Origin: Pseudobdellovibrionaceae bacterium
GTDB lineage: Bacteria; Bdellovibrionota; Bdellovibrionia; Bdellovibrionales; JAMPXM01
DNA length: 11,285 nt
Direction of reading: 5' to 3'
NCBI GenBank assembly: GCA_016791465.1
Contig: JAEUWE010000209.1
Location: forward strand, 1 to 11,285
The translations under genes were made by a program, and so were the position numbers. A model generated the notes under the pieces. That model ran no database searches, was not told the origin of the DNA, and worked only from the letters and a program-made list of their open reading frames with translations. Shown here piece by piece: positions 1 to 8,205 of this stretch. Position 1 is the first letter of the stretch. Each line of letters opens with the position of its first letter.

Positions 1-138
1 AAACGTGAGCGCACGCTGAGCCGAGACACCTATGCCCTGTGCCGAATTGACCTGCGTTTGATGAGCACATCCGCCGGTGACCACCAACGCAACACCGAGC
101 GGATGTAAGAATTTTGTCAAACGCCTACGAAACGTCAC
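1..138 (-). CDS. Predicted lipoprotein, N-terminal 46 residues only (fifth gene of the macroglobulin operon; possibly DUF2300/YfaQ-like)
   Basis: The frame is open from a GTG at 138 to the left window edge. The GTG overlaps the TGA stop of the macroglobulin gene in a GTGA, a common sign of translational coupling. The first 24 residues look like a lipoprotein signal: a basic start (MTFRRRLTKF), a hydrophobic core (LGVALVV) and a VTGGC lipobox with the modified cysteine at residue 24. The residue after the cysteine is Ala, so outer-membrane sorting is likely under the usual +2 rule. A TTG at 120 is an alternative start and leaves a shorter basic region. A GGAG lies 13 bases before the GTG, which is rather far, so initiation may depend on coupling. 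In E. coli the yfaS neighbourhood also contains a DUF2300 gene (yfaQ), and that is the natural candidate here, but too little of the protein is visible to test this. Confidence 0.6.
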   Translation of the reverse strand, partial: MTFRRRLTKFLHPLGVALVVTGGCAHQTQVNSAQGIGVSAQRALTF

Positions 139-3100
139 TTCTGCCCGTCAACTCCGATGCGAACAGACGATGTCTGTCCAAACAATTCGTCGTTGTAGAA
201 GTCCTGAACCTTCGCCACACCCGAATGAAAACTTCCGGAGAAATTGGCTCGCATCACGTAACCAACCGGCCCCGACTTTTCCATCCAGCCGCGAGTAAAG
301 TCGTAATACCAACGCATGCGCTGCGCCCCGACTTCGCGAACTCGGTAGCCACTTCCACGAATCGGCAAAAGGTACGGCGCAACTTCGTAGACTTTATCCT
401 CATCAATCACCTGAAAACCAGCCGGCACATCATCGCTCAATAGATAGTAGCGAGAAGACCAAACTGATGGCGCCTTCGCCGTCCGTTGAAATTCGATCTG
501 CACGAAAACCAAGTCGCCAACTTTGAGCGTCTCTTTTGTCGGATCAATCAACGTCTTTGCGCCGCCTGCGCCAAGTTTATAGTAGCTGCGTGTGATGCCC
601 CAGCCGGAGCTCAATGCTTTGGTTTTACCCAAAGGCGTCCCCACTTTCGCAATCAATCGGACAGACATCGATTTTGAAATCTCACCAATGTCGACCTCCA
701 GAACGCCATTCTTCGGCACCAGGTCCGTCCCGGAGAGTTGAAGGTCAAATCCTCCAAGTTGAGACTTCTCTTCGATCTTGGCCCCTGCGACCGGCTTGCC
801 ATTGACCGTAATCACAGCCTTACCAAGCGCCACCGATCGCGCACCGGCGAACTCTGACTGGATCAACCATTGCGAGTGAAGTAAAATCATTCCCGTTTCA
901 AATGTTGAACCATAGGCTTCGCCATCAAAGTACTTGATCAAAGCGGCCTTCAGACTTTCACTAAACTGAGGCGGTAGCTCCGCTGGTTTTGCAGCCGAGT
1001 TCAAGGCATTGCCGATCAAAGCGAGGGTCGAGCCCTCGCGACCAGGATAGGCATTCCAGCTTGCTTCGCCCCCACCTAAGAACGCCGTTGTCGCTTTCGA
1101 CGATTGGTTCCCCGCGTACGTCGCAAAGGACTTCTTAAGCGAACTGACTAGTTTTATGCGGAGATCCTCGGCCTCTCCTCCGGAGATATTGAGGTTCTTC
1201 ATCGCCAGCAAGAGGAACGCCTGATCGCGCGGGCTTCCAGCCGCAGACAGCGCCCACTCCGTCTGCAGTTTCAACTCTGGCAGGACCTGAGTGGCAGGTC
1301 GGTTCGCCGAATAGTGATAGGCCTTCACCATTGCCCCGGCGATGTAGTTCAACATGATTCCTTGCGAGCTTGCAGGCACAATACCGGCCCGACGAAGATA
1401 CTCGTAGGTCTGAGCAAACTCAGCGATATTGAATCTCGAACCATCAACAGCCGCCATCACGCCGAGAACCAGAAGCGACATGTTCACATCGCCGACCGAA
1501 TCGGCAGCGAACCATCCCATGGAGCCTTCTGCCTTCAGATACGACTTTAGGCTCTTCACTCCTCGTTCGCCAAAAGCGCGAGCCTGCCCAAGCAGGTCCG
1601 ACTCCTCTTTCGTCAGTTTAAGCTTTGAGTCGCCGAGCAGATTGGCAAAAACAAGATTCGGAATCGTGGCGTTCGTCGTCTGCTCAACGCACCCATGCGG
1701 ATATCGAATCAGCCATTTCATGGATGGCAGCAACGTTCCATAGAGACCGGATCGAACCCGCAAGGTGGCCGACCGAATAACCGCCCGCTCCCCTGGCTTT
1801 ACGGTGATCTTTGTATTCTCCGGAAAGAACGATTCCGATTGATCAGTGAGGTCGTCAGCAATCTTCATCGCGTTCTTTACCCCAATTTCGCCATCGGCAA
1901 TCTTCATTCGGCTGACAAAATCAACAGCCTTCACTTCGGCCTCTTCCAGAACTTTGACTCGACCGACCTTTGAGACTTGCTCGACGCCCTTCATTTCTCC
2001 TTTGTACTGAAGTGCTCCTGTCAACTGAACCGAAGACGGAGTTGAGAGCTGATACTCAATCGCCAGAGGGGCTTTCAGCTTCTGCGCCGCCAATGCCAAT
2101 CGGACATCGGCCTCATCTCCGCGACGCAAAAAAGCCGGCATCCCAAGAGTCATACTGACCGGCATCTGCGACTTGAATTCTTTCTGCGATTCACCGAAGC
2201 GACCATCGGCATCGGCCGCCACTGCGATCGCTCGCCAAATCGTTTGATTGCCCGGAACATTGAAGGACGTTGTCGCCTCACCCTTTGCATCGGTCACGAT
2301 TGCAGCTGCCCAGTGGGCCGTATCCTTCTGGTCAAGCGCCTCGGCTTGCGCCTTCGTCGCCGCAAACCAATAGTTTGGCTTAAAAAGTTTCGCCACAAAT
2401 TCGCCAGATCCATAAGATTGAAACTGCGAACTCAGGAAAACCATCAAGTTCAACCGATCCATCGGGTAGAAAAAGTCGAGAAGCGATGGACGAATCTCGG
2501 GCTGAAGGTCCAACACGGAACGATCAACAACAGCGAGTGAAACTTCCGCACGAACCGGCTTTCCGGCTTGATCGCGAACGACAAGCTTTACTGTTTGCTT
2601 TCCTCCTGGAGGAACCTCCGCCAACAGCGGTGTGACCGTAACCCGCAGAGCCCGCGACGGATCTAAAATTCGGAAGCTTGCTCGACGCTCAGTCCAACCG
2701 CCAAACGGGTCGGCGTAGGACACCAGTAACGTCACTGCGGATCCAAACTTCGAATCAATTTTCTGCTCAATCCATGTGCCAAGACCATTCACTGGAATCG
2801 TTCGATTCTCAAAGAGTGAACGCCCAGCAACCGTAATGTTTAGCGTACCCTTCTTTGATCCACCCACACCCCATGCTTCAGGAAGAAGTGCCAAAATTCG
2901 AACGGTCTCGCCAACTTTCACCGAAGTCGCCTGCGTTACAAGTGTCAGCTCATCAACTTTGACAAGGCCACTGGCCGGGCTCTCTGAGGCCAAAATCACC
3001 GACGACTCAACCGATGACACTCGTCCCTTTGAGTCCGCCAAACTCACAAGCGCACGAATTTCTCCGCTTCCCGTGCTGGCCGGAAGCGACAAGACAAGTT

Positions 3101-4943
3101 TACCATTCTGGTCGGTTTGGATGTCTTGCTTTCCCAGGCTTCGCGATGTCTGCCCGTAGGGCGTGACAAGAAACTCAACCGTTCCCTTCGCTGTGGGATA
3201 AGGATTCCCGGACGGCGTTAAAGATCTCACCGTCAATCGCACCGTCTTTGAGTCTTCCGCCAAAATTCTATTGAATCGAGCCTGCGCTGTGACGTCAGAG
3301 TTCAGGTCGAGAAAGTTGAGTGAACTCGATGCCACATTGTTGTCGGCATCAATCACAACGACCTTTAACTGAAGCTTATAGTCAAAACCGGGGGCTCCCG
3401 GCAGGTCCGTAGGCAAAACAAACTCAACGCGCCCCTTCCCCTTTGAATCAAGTTCAATCGAATCATTCTCTGCAACCAAAACCGGAAGCGATGTGCTTGG
3501 TGAGGGCGAGTCGACTCCGTAGGTGACCGTCGAGCCTGTTTCCTCAAGCCCCGCATCTTCAACCCACTGCGGAGTTTCCATGCGAACTCGATAAACCTGA
3601 GCTCTCGCCCGGGCACCTGTCGGATATCCTCCGGCATAGCGCTCAGCCTGAATATCCGCACGAATAAAGTCCCCCGCACGAGCAACTTCTTTGTCGGACT
3701 TCAAGGTGACGAAGAACAAGGGCTTTACGTAGTCCTTGATCCGAATTTCTCCAACATGGCTCTTGTTCTGATGACCCTTATCTTGAACAGAGGCAACAAC
3801 GCGATAGACGCCCTCGCCTTCGGCCGCCACCGATGGGAACGTGCCATTGAATGTTCCAAACTCGGTCACCTGAACATTCTTCGCCTTGGCAACTGTCTTC
3901 CCATCGAGCGAAACCAACTGTACATCGACACTGGTTCCCACCTTCACCTCTGAAAGTGTACTTTTGCCCGTCTTCTTTTCGCGCAGGATTCCGCGGAATC
4001 GCACTTCATCATCAATGCGATACATCGGTCGATCCGTGTACAAATAAAGATCCGGAAAGACGGCCGTGGTCGAAAAAAACTCTGAATCAATAATCGCGGT
4101 TCCACCGGTTGGAGCCTCGATCAGTGTCAGAAGGTCTGTTTCGGCAACACTGCTCTTGAACTGACCGTTTGCATCCGTTTGACCGCTGGCGATCCACTTT
4201 CCTTGAAGATTTCGAATTGAGACATTGGCACCCGCAAACGCAGAGCCATCGCGATGCGCGACATGGTAAATGCCAGCACCTGAGCTTTGATGAAGCTGTG
4301 CCACGATGTCGTTGACGACGACAATCACCTGTCCCTCGTCGGTCCCTTGAATTGTCTGAACAACATAAAAGCCCGGGGCGAGCTTGGGAAGATTGACGAT
4401 CTTCGTCTTCATGTTGCCGCGGGAACCAAACCACGAATCAAATCCAGGAACATCAAATGCGTTCGAGCTATCTTCATTTTCGGGTGTGATGACCTGCTCT
4501 GACACAAGGGTAAATCCGTCAGGCGATGAGATAATTCTCTCGGGCCCCGGATTTATTCGTGCCGTCCCATCAGTCTTCTGCGCGCCTCCCAATTCTGGAA
4601 CTGATTTTCGCATTCGCCAGTCAACACCGGTGCGAATCCAGTCGGTATTGAACGACATCTCATTCATGCCTTCAGCAAGGAAATACATTGGATTAAACTG
4701 CACGCGTGGTTCACGCCAAGAACGCCGCAAATCAAGTTGACCAGAAATAAAACTCTTTAGATCCTTCGGCGCCAAAACTCGAAGCTGAATGGGGCCTGTT
4801 GAGTAGTAAATCAGCTCAATTGCCGGAGACTCTTTTGGTCCATAATCCCGGCGCACGGTCATATAAAGGTCTTTCGACCACGCAAAATCAATAAAGAGAA
4901 AAGCCAATACAAAAAGGGCTACGCTCAATCTATTTTTCTTCAT
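135..4943 (-). CDS. yfaS: Bacterial alpha-2-macroglobulin with thioester motif, YfaS/MagD-type
   Basis: This 1602-residue secreted protein is a predicted periplasmic protease trap. Proteases cleave a bait region, and the resulting shape change captures them. Residues 1-23 form a signal peptide (MKKNRLSVALFVLAF... ending FAWS) without a lipobox, unlike the YfhM lipoprotein type. An MG2-type strand (LYLYTDRPMYR) lies near residue 300. A bait-region domain spans about 655-812 and ends in the typical motif SLAVVDRSVLDL. The A2M/MG8 domain starts near 875 (HWAAAIVTDAKGEATTSF). The thioester site is C1085-V-E-Q1088 in YPHGCVEQT, followed by a helical thioester domain (GWFAADSVGDVNMSLLVLG), and the C-terminal domain includes SDDVPAGFQVIDED. 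The length is close to E. coli YfaS (about 1530). The start is supported by GGAG five bases before the ATG, and the upstream DUF2138 stop lies 2 bases before it. Family assignment is firm. The choice of YfaS rather than YfhM rests on the DUF2135/1175/2138 neighbours and the lack of an adjacent pbpC in view. Confidence 0.93.
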   Translation of the reverse strand: MKKNRLSVALFVLAFLFIDFAWSKDLYMTVRRDYGPKESPAIELIYYSTGPIQLRVLAPKDLKSFISGQLDLRRSWREPRVQFNPMYFLAEGMNEMSFNTDWIRTGVDWRMRKSVPELGGAQKTDGTARINPGPERIISSPDGFTLVSEQVITPENEDSSNAFDVPGFDSWFGSRGNMKTKIVNLPKLAPGFYVVQTIQGTDEGQVIVVVNDIVAQLHQSSGAGIYHVAHRDGSAFAGANVSIRNLQGKWIASGQTDANGQFKSSVAETDLLTLIEAPTGGTAIIDSEFFSTTAVFPDLYLYTDRPMYRIDDEVRFRGILREKKTGKSTLSEVKVGTSVDVQLVSLDGKTVAKAKNVQVTEFGTFNGTFPSVAAEGEGVYRVVASVQDKGHQNKSHVGEIRIKDYVKPLFFVTLKSDKEVARAGDFIRADIQAERYAGGYPTGARARAQVYRVRMETPQWVEDAGLEETGSTVTYGVDSPSPSTSLPVLVAENDSIELDSKGKGRVEFVLPTDLPGAPGFDYKLQLKVVVIDADNNVASSSLNFLDLNSDVTAQARFNRILAEDSKTVRLTVRSLTPSGNPYPTAKGTVEFLVTPYGQTSRSLGKQDIQTDQNGKLVLSLPASTGSGEIRALVSLADSKGRVSSVESSVILASESPASGLVKVDELTLVTQATSVKVGETVRILALLPEAWGVGGSKKGTLNITVAGRSLFENRTIPVNGLGTWIEQKIDSKFGSAVTLLVSYADPFGGWTERRASFRILDPSRALRVTVTPLLAEVPPGGKQTVKLVVRDQAGKPVRAEVSLAVVDRSVLDLQPEIRPSLLDFFYPMDRLNLMVFLSSQFQSYGSGEFVAKLFKPNYWFAATKAQAEALDQKDTAHWAAAIVTDAKGEATTSFNVPGNQTIWRAIAVAADADGRFGESQKEFKSQMPVSMTLGMPAFLRRGDEADVRLALAAQKLKAPLAIEYQLSTPSSVQLTGALQYKGEMKGVEQVSKVGRVKVLEEAEVKAVDFVSRMKIADGEIGVKNAMKIADDLTDQSESFFPENTKITVKPGERAVIRSATLRVRSGLYGTLLPSMKWLIRYPHGCVEQTTNATIPNLVFANLLGDSKLKLTKEESDLLGQARAFGERGVKSLKSYLKAEGSMGWFAADSVGDVNMSLLVLGVMAAVDGSRFNIAEFAQTYEYLRRAGIVPASSQGIMLNYIAGAMVKAYHYSANRPATQVLPELKLQTEWALSAAGSPRDQAFLLLAMKNLNISGGEAEDLRIKLVSSLKKSFATYAGNQSSKATTAFLGGGEASWNAYPGREGSTLALIGNALNSAAKPAELPPQFSESLKAALIKYFDGEAYGSTFETGMILLHSQWLIQSEFAGARSVALGKAVITVNGKPVAGAKIEEKSQLGGFDLQLSGTDLVPKNGVLEVDIGEISKSMSVRLIAKVGTPLGKTKALSSGWGITRSYYKLGAGGAKTLIDPTKETLKVGDLVFVQIEFQRTAKAPSVWSSRYYLLSDDVPAGFQVIDEDKVYEVAPYLLPIRGSGYRVREVGAQRMRWYYDFTRGWMEKSGPVGYVMRANFSGSFHSGVAKVQDFYNDELFGQTSSVRIGVDGQK

Positions 4944-4945
4944 GG

Positions 4946-6433
4946 CTACTCCATCGCCTTCATCGACATCTGCTTGTCATCAGCACCACCCGCAAAGAAG
5001 TAAGCAGGAAGCATTTCCACCATCGTTCGAGCCTGTTTGATTTCGGCCGCAAACGGAACGGTCGCCTTTGAGCTTGTCTTCTTCCAACCGCGCTCAATCT
5101 GCATCGAAAAAAGTTTTCCCGGGCTCAAGTAAGCCAATCCGGACAAATTGTTTGCCTGTGCGCTCTCAATCCATCGCTTCGACATCTGTGAAAACGCGGG
5201 TCTTTGTTTCTTACAGACCGACTCAATGGTATCGAAGGTCTTTGCCTCCGAGGAAAGTGCGACGAGCTCTCCACAAACCGACCGAACAAACGTTTCCGGT
5301 TTGCGCGTTGAGAAACTCTGAGTCAACTGGGTCACCGTTGACTCTTTGTTCTTCGGTACGTGCAGAAGAACCACTGTCGAATGAGTCGTGCTGTTTGCCT
5401 CGTAAACTGGTACGTAGGCCAATGCCACAGCGAAACTTGCGCCCTTTCTTAGCTCGGGCTTTGCTTGCTTAAAGTATTTCGCCAAACCGTCTGGCGAAAA
5501 CCCATCTTTTGGATTGGGTATCAGGCCAGAGGCGAAGAATAATGATTCCGCCGGTATAGCGGACATCAGCTCAGGTGGCATCTTTCCCTTGCCAAGCAAG
5601 TGATCGGCAAGCTCGACTTTTGCCGCTTGTACAGCGAATCGTGACTTTGTCGACTCCCACTTCAACTGCATTTTCACGCGCGGCAGGACGCCAACAAACT
5701 TCTCGCTCAATCCACGCAAAGCGGGAAACGATTCACTCAGACTAAAGTCAGCCTCCGCATCAAACGTCATCGGCGCCGACTTCGAGCACGCGTATGCCGA
5801 CGAGGCCACCGCATCCGGTGCACGACCAATCGAAATGCAACTATCACCCACAACGACGGCAAACTTCTGTTGCTTAACAACGATCGCCGTCACCTTGACC
5901 GCTCCGGCATCGCGAAACTTGTAGTCCTGACTTTTTCCTGACGACAGTGCCGAGATCAAACCTGTCGCAATTTTCATCTCTGACTTCGACAGGTCGTGCA
6001 CGGACACGACAAAGGGGCTCGAGAGGTCGCGACGACGATAAAAATGAAGCGACACAGGACGATTTTGCATCAGCTTCGAATACAGATACTCAATCAATCG
6101 CCCTTGCCACGCCGCCCTTGCTGAGCCGTGATCATCAGCCGGTGCAAAAATCACTGGAGCAATTCTTCCAACCAGCCCCTGATAAAATGGCGTCTGGCGA
6201 AACTCTTTAAACCACTCGTTTTTTTCCGTAATGCTTGAAAGGTACTTTCCATCCTTCACACGCAGCACAATTTGGGGAACGTAGGCCGGTGGATCCTGAG
6301 GTACTTTCACTTCTTGCGCATGCACAACACTTGAGACAGCGCTTATAAGCCCAGTCGCTAGTATCGTCACAAGTCCAACGCCGCTCGCTTTACGGATCAA
6401 TCTTCTCGCCACTATCTGATCCACTCGTTCCAT
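4946..6433 (-). CDS. yfaA: DUF2138 family exported protein, YfaA-like
   Basis: This is a 495-residue exported protein of the DUF2138 family, the usual partner of YfaS-type macroglobulins. Its biochemical role is unknown; in P. aeruginosa, Mag partner proteins form an inner-membrane-associated complex with the macroglobulin. I chose the ATG at 6433 over an in-frame start at 6571. It has a strong ribosome binding site (AAAGGAG, 7-base spacing) and places a signal peptide right at the N-terminus: MERVDQIVARRLIRK, then a hydrophobic stretch ending VVHA-QE near residue 39. The 6571 start would add 46 low-complexity residues and overlap the upstream gene by 160 bases. With 6433 the overlap is 22 bases. 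The mature part starts PPAYVPQIVLRVKDGKYLS and contains four Cys residues (GDSCIS, AYACSK, RSVCGE, ESVCKK) that could form disulfides in the periplasm. The length is somewhat shorter than E. coli YfaA. The assignment is by neighbourhood and overall character, so it is less secure than that of the macroglobulin. Confidence 0.8.
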   Translation of the reverse strand: MERVDQIVARRLIRKASGVGLVTILATGLISAVSSVVHAQEVKVPQDPPAYVPQIVLRVKDGKYLSSITEKNEWFKEFRQTPFYQGLVGRIAPVIFAPADDHGSARAAWQGRLIEYLYSKLMQNRPVSLHFYRRRDLSSPFVVSVHDLSKSEMKIATGLISALSSGKSQDYKFRDAGAVKVTAIVVKQQKFAVVVGDSCISIGRAPDAVASSAYACSKSAPMTFDAEADFSLSESFPALRGLSEKFVGVLPRVKMQLKWESTKSRFAVQAAKVELADHLLGKGKMPPELMSAIPAESLFFASGLIPNPKDGFSPDGLAKYFKQAKPELRKGASFAVALAYVPVYEANSTTHSTVVLLHVPKNKESTVTQLTQSFSTRKPETFVRSVCGELVALSSEAKTFDTIESVCKKQRPAFSQMSKRWIESAQANNLSGLAYLSPGKLFSMQIERGWKKTSSKATVPFAAEIKQARTMVEMLPAYFFAGGADDKQMSMKAME

Positions 6434-7038
6434 CGATAAACTCCTTTGAACGACAAGTTCTCGCTCGTCGGTCGCCACTCTGAATGCACTGTCGAAGAAA
6501 GATCCTTTAAAGAAACCACTCGAACTTGACCACCCGGTCCCTGAACCCCGTTGTGATAAATGGCCAACCACTCCTGACGAACCCCACTGGGCGGCCTAAG
6601 AACAACCATGACATGCCACGAGTCTTCGGGCCGTCGTTCGGGCCGATAGTAAACCAGCAGATCGCCCGTCTCCATCTTGGTGGGCTCGACTTTCTCGCTG
6701 ATCTTTTTGAAGTTGAATGCGACCAGCTCAGAGGCCGAAACAAAGGCGCGAAGCTGATGCGTGCGATCAAACCACATCTCAGCTGGACCCAAAACGGCCT
6801 GGCGATAAAGAAATCGAACAAGCCCCGCGCAATCGCGCTGCGCAGGATCCCAGTAGCCAGACATTTCAACCGATTGCTTTAATGCCGTTTCAAGCAGCCG
6901 GTGCCGAGCAAATCCAACGCGATCCGCACGAGACTCGCGGAATTGATGCGACGACGTCGCATCGGCGCCACATTCGCCAAAGCTAAAACACGAAAGGGCT
7001 ACAGCAAGAACGACGGCTTTAATAGTCCGCATTACCAT
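6412..7038 (-). CDS. yfaT: DUF1175 family exported protein, YfaT-like, with NlpC/P60-like Cys-His signature
   Basis: This is a 208-residue exported protein, the same size as E. coli YfaT (about 207). Residues 1-25 form a signal peptide (MVMRTIKAVVLAVALSCF...). The mature part has the order expected of a papain/NlpC-P60-like fold: RDCAGLVRFLYR with Cys70, a GDLLVYYR strand at 125-132, WHVMVVL with His142, and YHNG at 161-164. In NlpC/P60 enzymes the Cys sits in a D-C-[SA]-G-L-V helix and the His follows the pGDL strand, as seen here. Whether DUF1175 proteins are active peptidases or amidases is not known to me, so the activity is inferred. The start overlaps the DUF2135 stop by 20 bases. A second ATG at 7032 (MRTIK...) has a GAG at better spacing and may be the true start; the signal peptide is the same either way. 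The stop overlaps the DUF2138 start by 22 bases. Confidence 0.85.
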   Translation of the reverse strand: MVMRTIKAVVLAVALSCFSFGECGADATSSHQFRESRADRVGFARHRLLETALKQSVEMSGYWDPAQRDCAGLVRFLYRQAVLGPAEMWFDRTHQLRAFVSASELVAFNFKKISEKVEPTKMETGDLLVYYRPERRPEDSWHVMVVLRPPSGVRQEWLAIYHNGVQGPGGQVRVVSLKDLSSTVHSEWRPTSENLSFKGVYRWNEWIR

Positions 7039-7963
7039 TACTCGAATCGGACTTCACGCGATCAGGAGCGTCGATAACAAACTGCGGCCAAACATTCGTA
7101 TTTCTAGGCTTCGGCTCAGATCCAGGAATATAAACAGAGGCCGTTTGATTCTTGCCAATCTTGATCCAAGCGAGAGTCACCGTCTCGCCAGGAGCCACGA
7201 GCGGTTGGCGAATGACTTTTCGCACCTCACTCGCCGTTCCTCCAAACAAAACCAAATTCAACGTCCCCAAAGTATGGGCCTTGTCACCGCTGGGCCAATA
7301 GTTCGCATCAATTCGATAAATCCCAATTGGCGGAGACGTATGCGTATAGAGATAGGGGCCATATCCAGGTTGATCAAAACTTCCGCCCTGCTCATTGAGA
7401 TAAAATTTCCCACCCGATGGAGATTCAGTGTCGGCCCAATACACATGCTTCTGAGGAGGCGTCGAATTGGCTTGCGCATTCGTTAAGCTCGGGTCCGGTT
7501 CGTAAATATGAAGATCTGTATAGACTCCGTCGGTATCGCTCGTAAGAATCGCAGTCATCGCGACGGGCGGAACTTTGCCATAAACCGTGCGACTTTCTGA
7601 CACGGTTCCGCTCTGTCCCGTTGCCGAAACAATGACTGAGTTTTTTCCTGCTGCGATTGGAAACTTTCTTTTGAACTGTCCATCAATGGTTCTCAGCAAA
7701 TAGCGATCGCCGTTGATGTTGACCGTGATCGGGTCACAAGACTTGTCCGATATCGAACCCGAAACCTCTAGCATACGCGAAACAGTCCAGCCGCCACCAG
7801 GGTTCAGAAGATCGATTTTAATCGGGGCTTTTCCTTGGCATAACACCTTTCCAGATTGGCGCTTTGAAAGGATATTGCCTCTTGCCGGCAAGGCGAAACT
7901 CAACTGCGTCGCCACTAGACCAATCAGACAAGCCATCATCATACTTGAGTTCACTTGCGCCAC
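7019..7963 (-). CDS. yfaP: DUF2135 family exported protein, YfaP-like; first gene of the macroglobulin operon
   Basis: This 314-residue exported protein starts at a GTG with a strong GGAGGA immediately upstream (7967-7972, close spacing of 3-4 bases). Residues 1-25 form a signal peptide (ACLIGLVATQLSFALPA). An Ig-like beta domain spans about 58-128 (WTVSRMLEVSGSISDK ... GKNSVIVSATGQSGTVSESR). It is followed by a DUF2135 region at about 135-270 (SDTDGVYTDLHIYEPD ... FYLNEQGG ... GYGPYLYTHT ... GIYRIDANYW). That pattern, with Asp-Leu-His and Gly-Tyr-Gly-Pro, is typical of the family. The mature protein has two Cys (42 and 76). It is longer than E. coli YfaP (about 258). Being first after the promoter, it should be the best-expressed member if the operon shows polarity. 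Its function is unknown. The family is found with macroglobulins and also with von Willebrand/inter-alpha-inhibitor proteins, which suggests a protein-binding surface role (inference). Confidence 0.85.
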   Translation of the reverse strand: MAQVNSSMMMACLIGLVATQLSFALPARGNILSKRQSGKVLCQGKAPIKIDLLNPGGGWTVSRMLEVSGSISDKSCDPITVNINGDRYLLRTIDGQFKRKFPIAAGKNSVIVSATGQSGTVSESRTVYGKVPPVAMTAILTSDTDGVYTDLHIYEPDPSLTNAQANSTPPQKHVYWADTESPSGGKFYLNEQGGSFDQPGYGPYLYTHTSPPIGIYRIDANYWPSGDKAHTLGTLNLVLFGGTASEVRKVIRQPLVAPGETVTLAWIKIGKNQTASVYIPGSEPKPRNTNVWPQFVIDAPDRVKSDSSNGNADY

Positions 7964-7993
7964 AAGTCCTCCACTTCAATCCAAGGTTCAAAA

Positions 7994-8022
7994 ATTATGG
8001 AGGGACGGCCCACACATGGCAA
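7994..8022 (-). promoter_or_regulatory. Sigma-70-type promoter of the macroglobulin operon
   Basis: Read on the minus strand, TTGCCA (8022-8017) matches the -35 consensus at 5 of 6 bases. CATAAT (7999-7994) matches the -10 consensus at 5 of 6, and the spacer is exactly 17 bases. Transcription would start near 7987, giving a leader of about 24 bases before the GTG at 7963, just long enough to hold the GGAGGA ribosome binding site. This is the only good promoter I see for the operon. Confidence 0.72.
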
Positions 8023-8135
8023 TCACTTGAAGAAGCCAGACAAACTCGATGATGCGCAAAGACAAGTCTCACGCCGGGACGGCGCTCAAACTTAACAAGT
8101 CCCAAACCTTTCATTGTTTGACGCCTATTCAAAAT

Positions 8136-8158
8136 AAAAAAAGCGACGCCCGTCGGGG
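8136..8158 (-). terminator. Likely intrinsic terminator of the metalloprotease gene
   Basis: On the minus strand a GC-rich self-complementary segment (CCCCGACGGGCGTCGC, 8158-8143) is followed at once by seven T residues (8142-8136) and then an AT-rich stretch. It lies about 50 bases past the metalloprotease stop and about 115 bases before the operon promoter, so it would insulate the two units. The stem is short (CGAC/GTCG around GGGC, or CCC/GGG), so termination strength is uncertain. Confidence 0.55.
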
Positions 8159-8205
8159 ATTGCCGTTCGCGCAGAGGACTTCACGAGCTCGTAACTTGAA
8201 GCGCG

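Noticed and set aside
5068..5472. 134-codon open frame on the plus strand inside the DUF2138 gene
   Set aside because: It is antisense to a well-supported gene and has Ser/Arg-rich composition without recognisable motifs.
6434..6571. N-terminal extension of the DUF2138 gene to an in-frame start at 6571
   Set aside because: It would overlap the DUF1175 gene by 160 bases, add 46 Ser/Gly-rich residues before the signal peptide, and ignore the strong AAAGGAG site at 6433.
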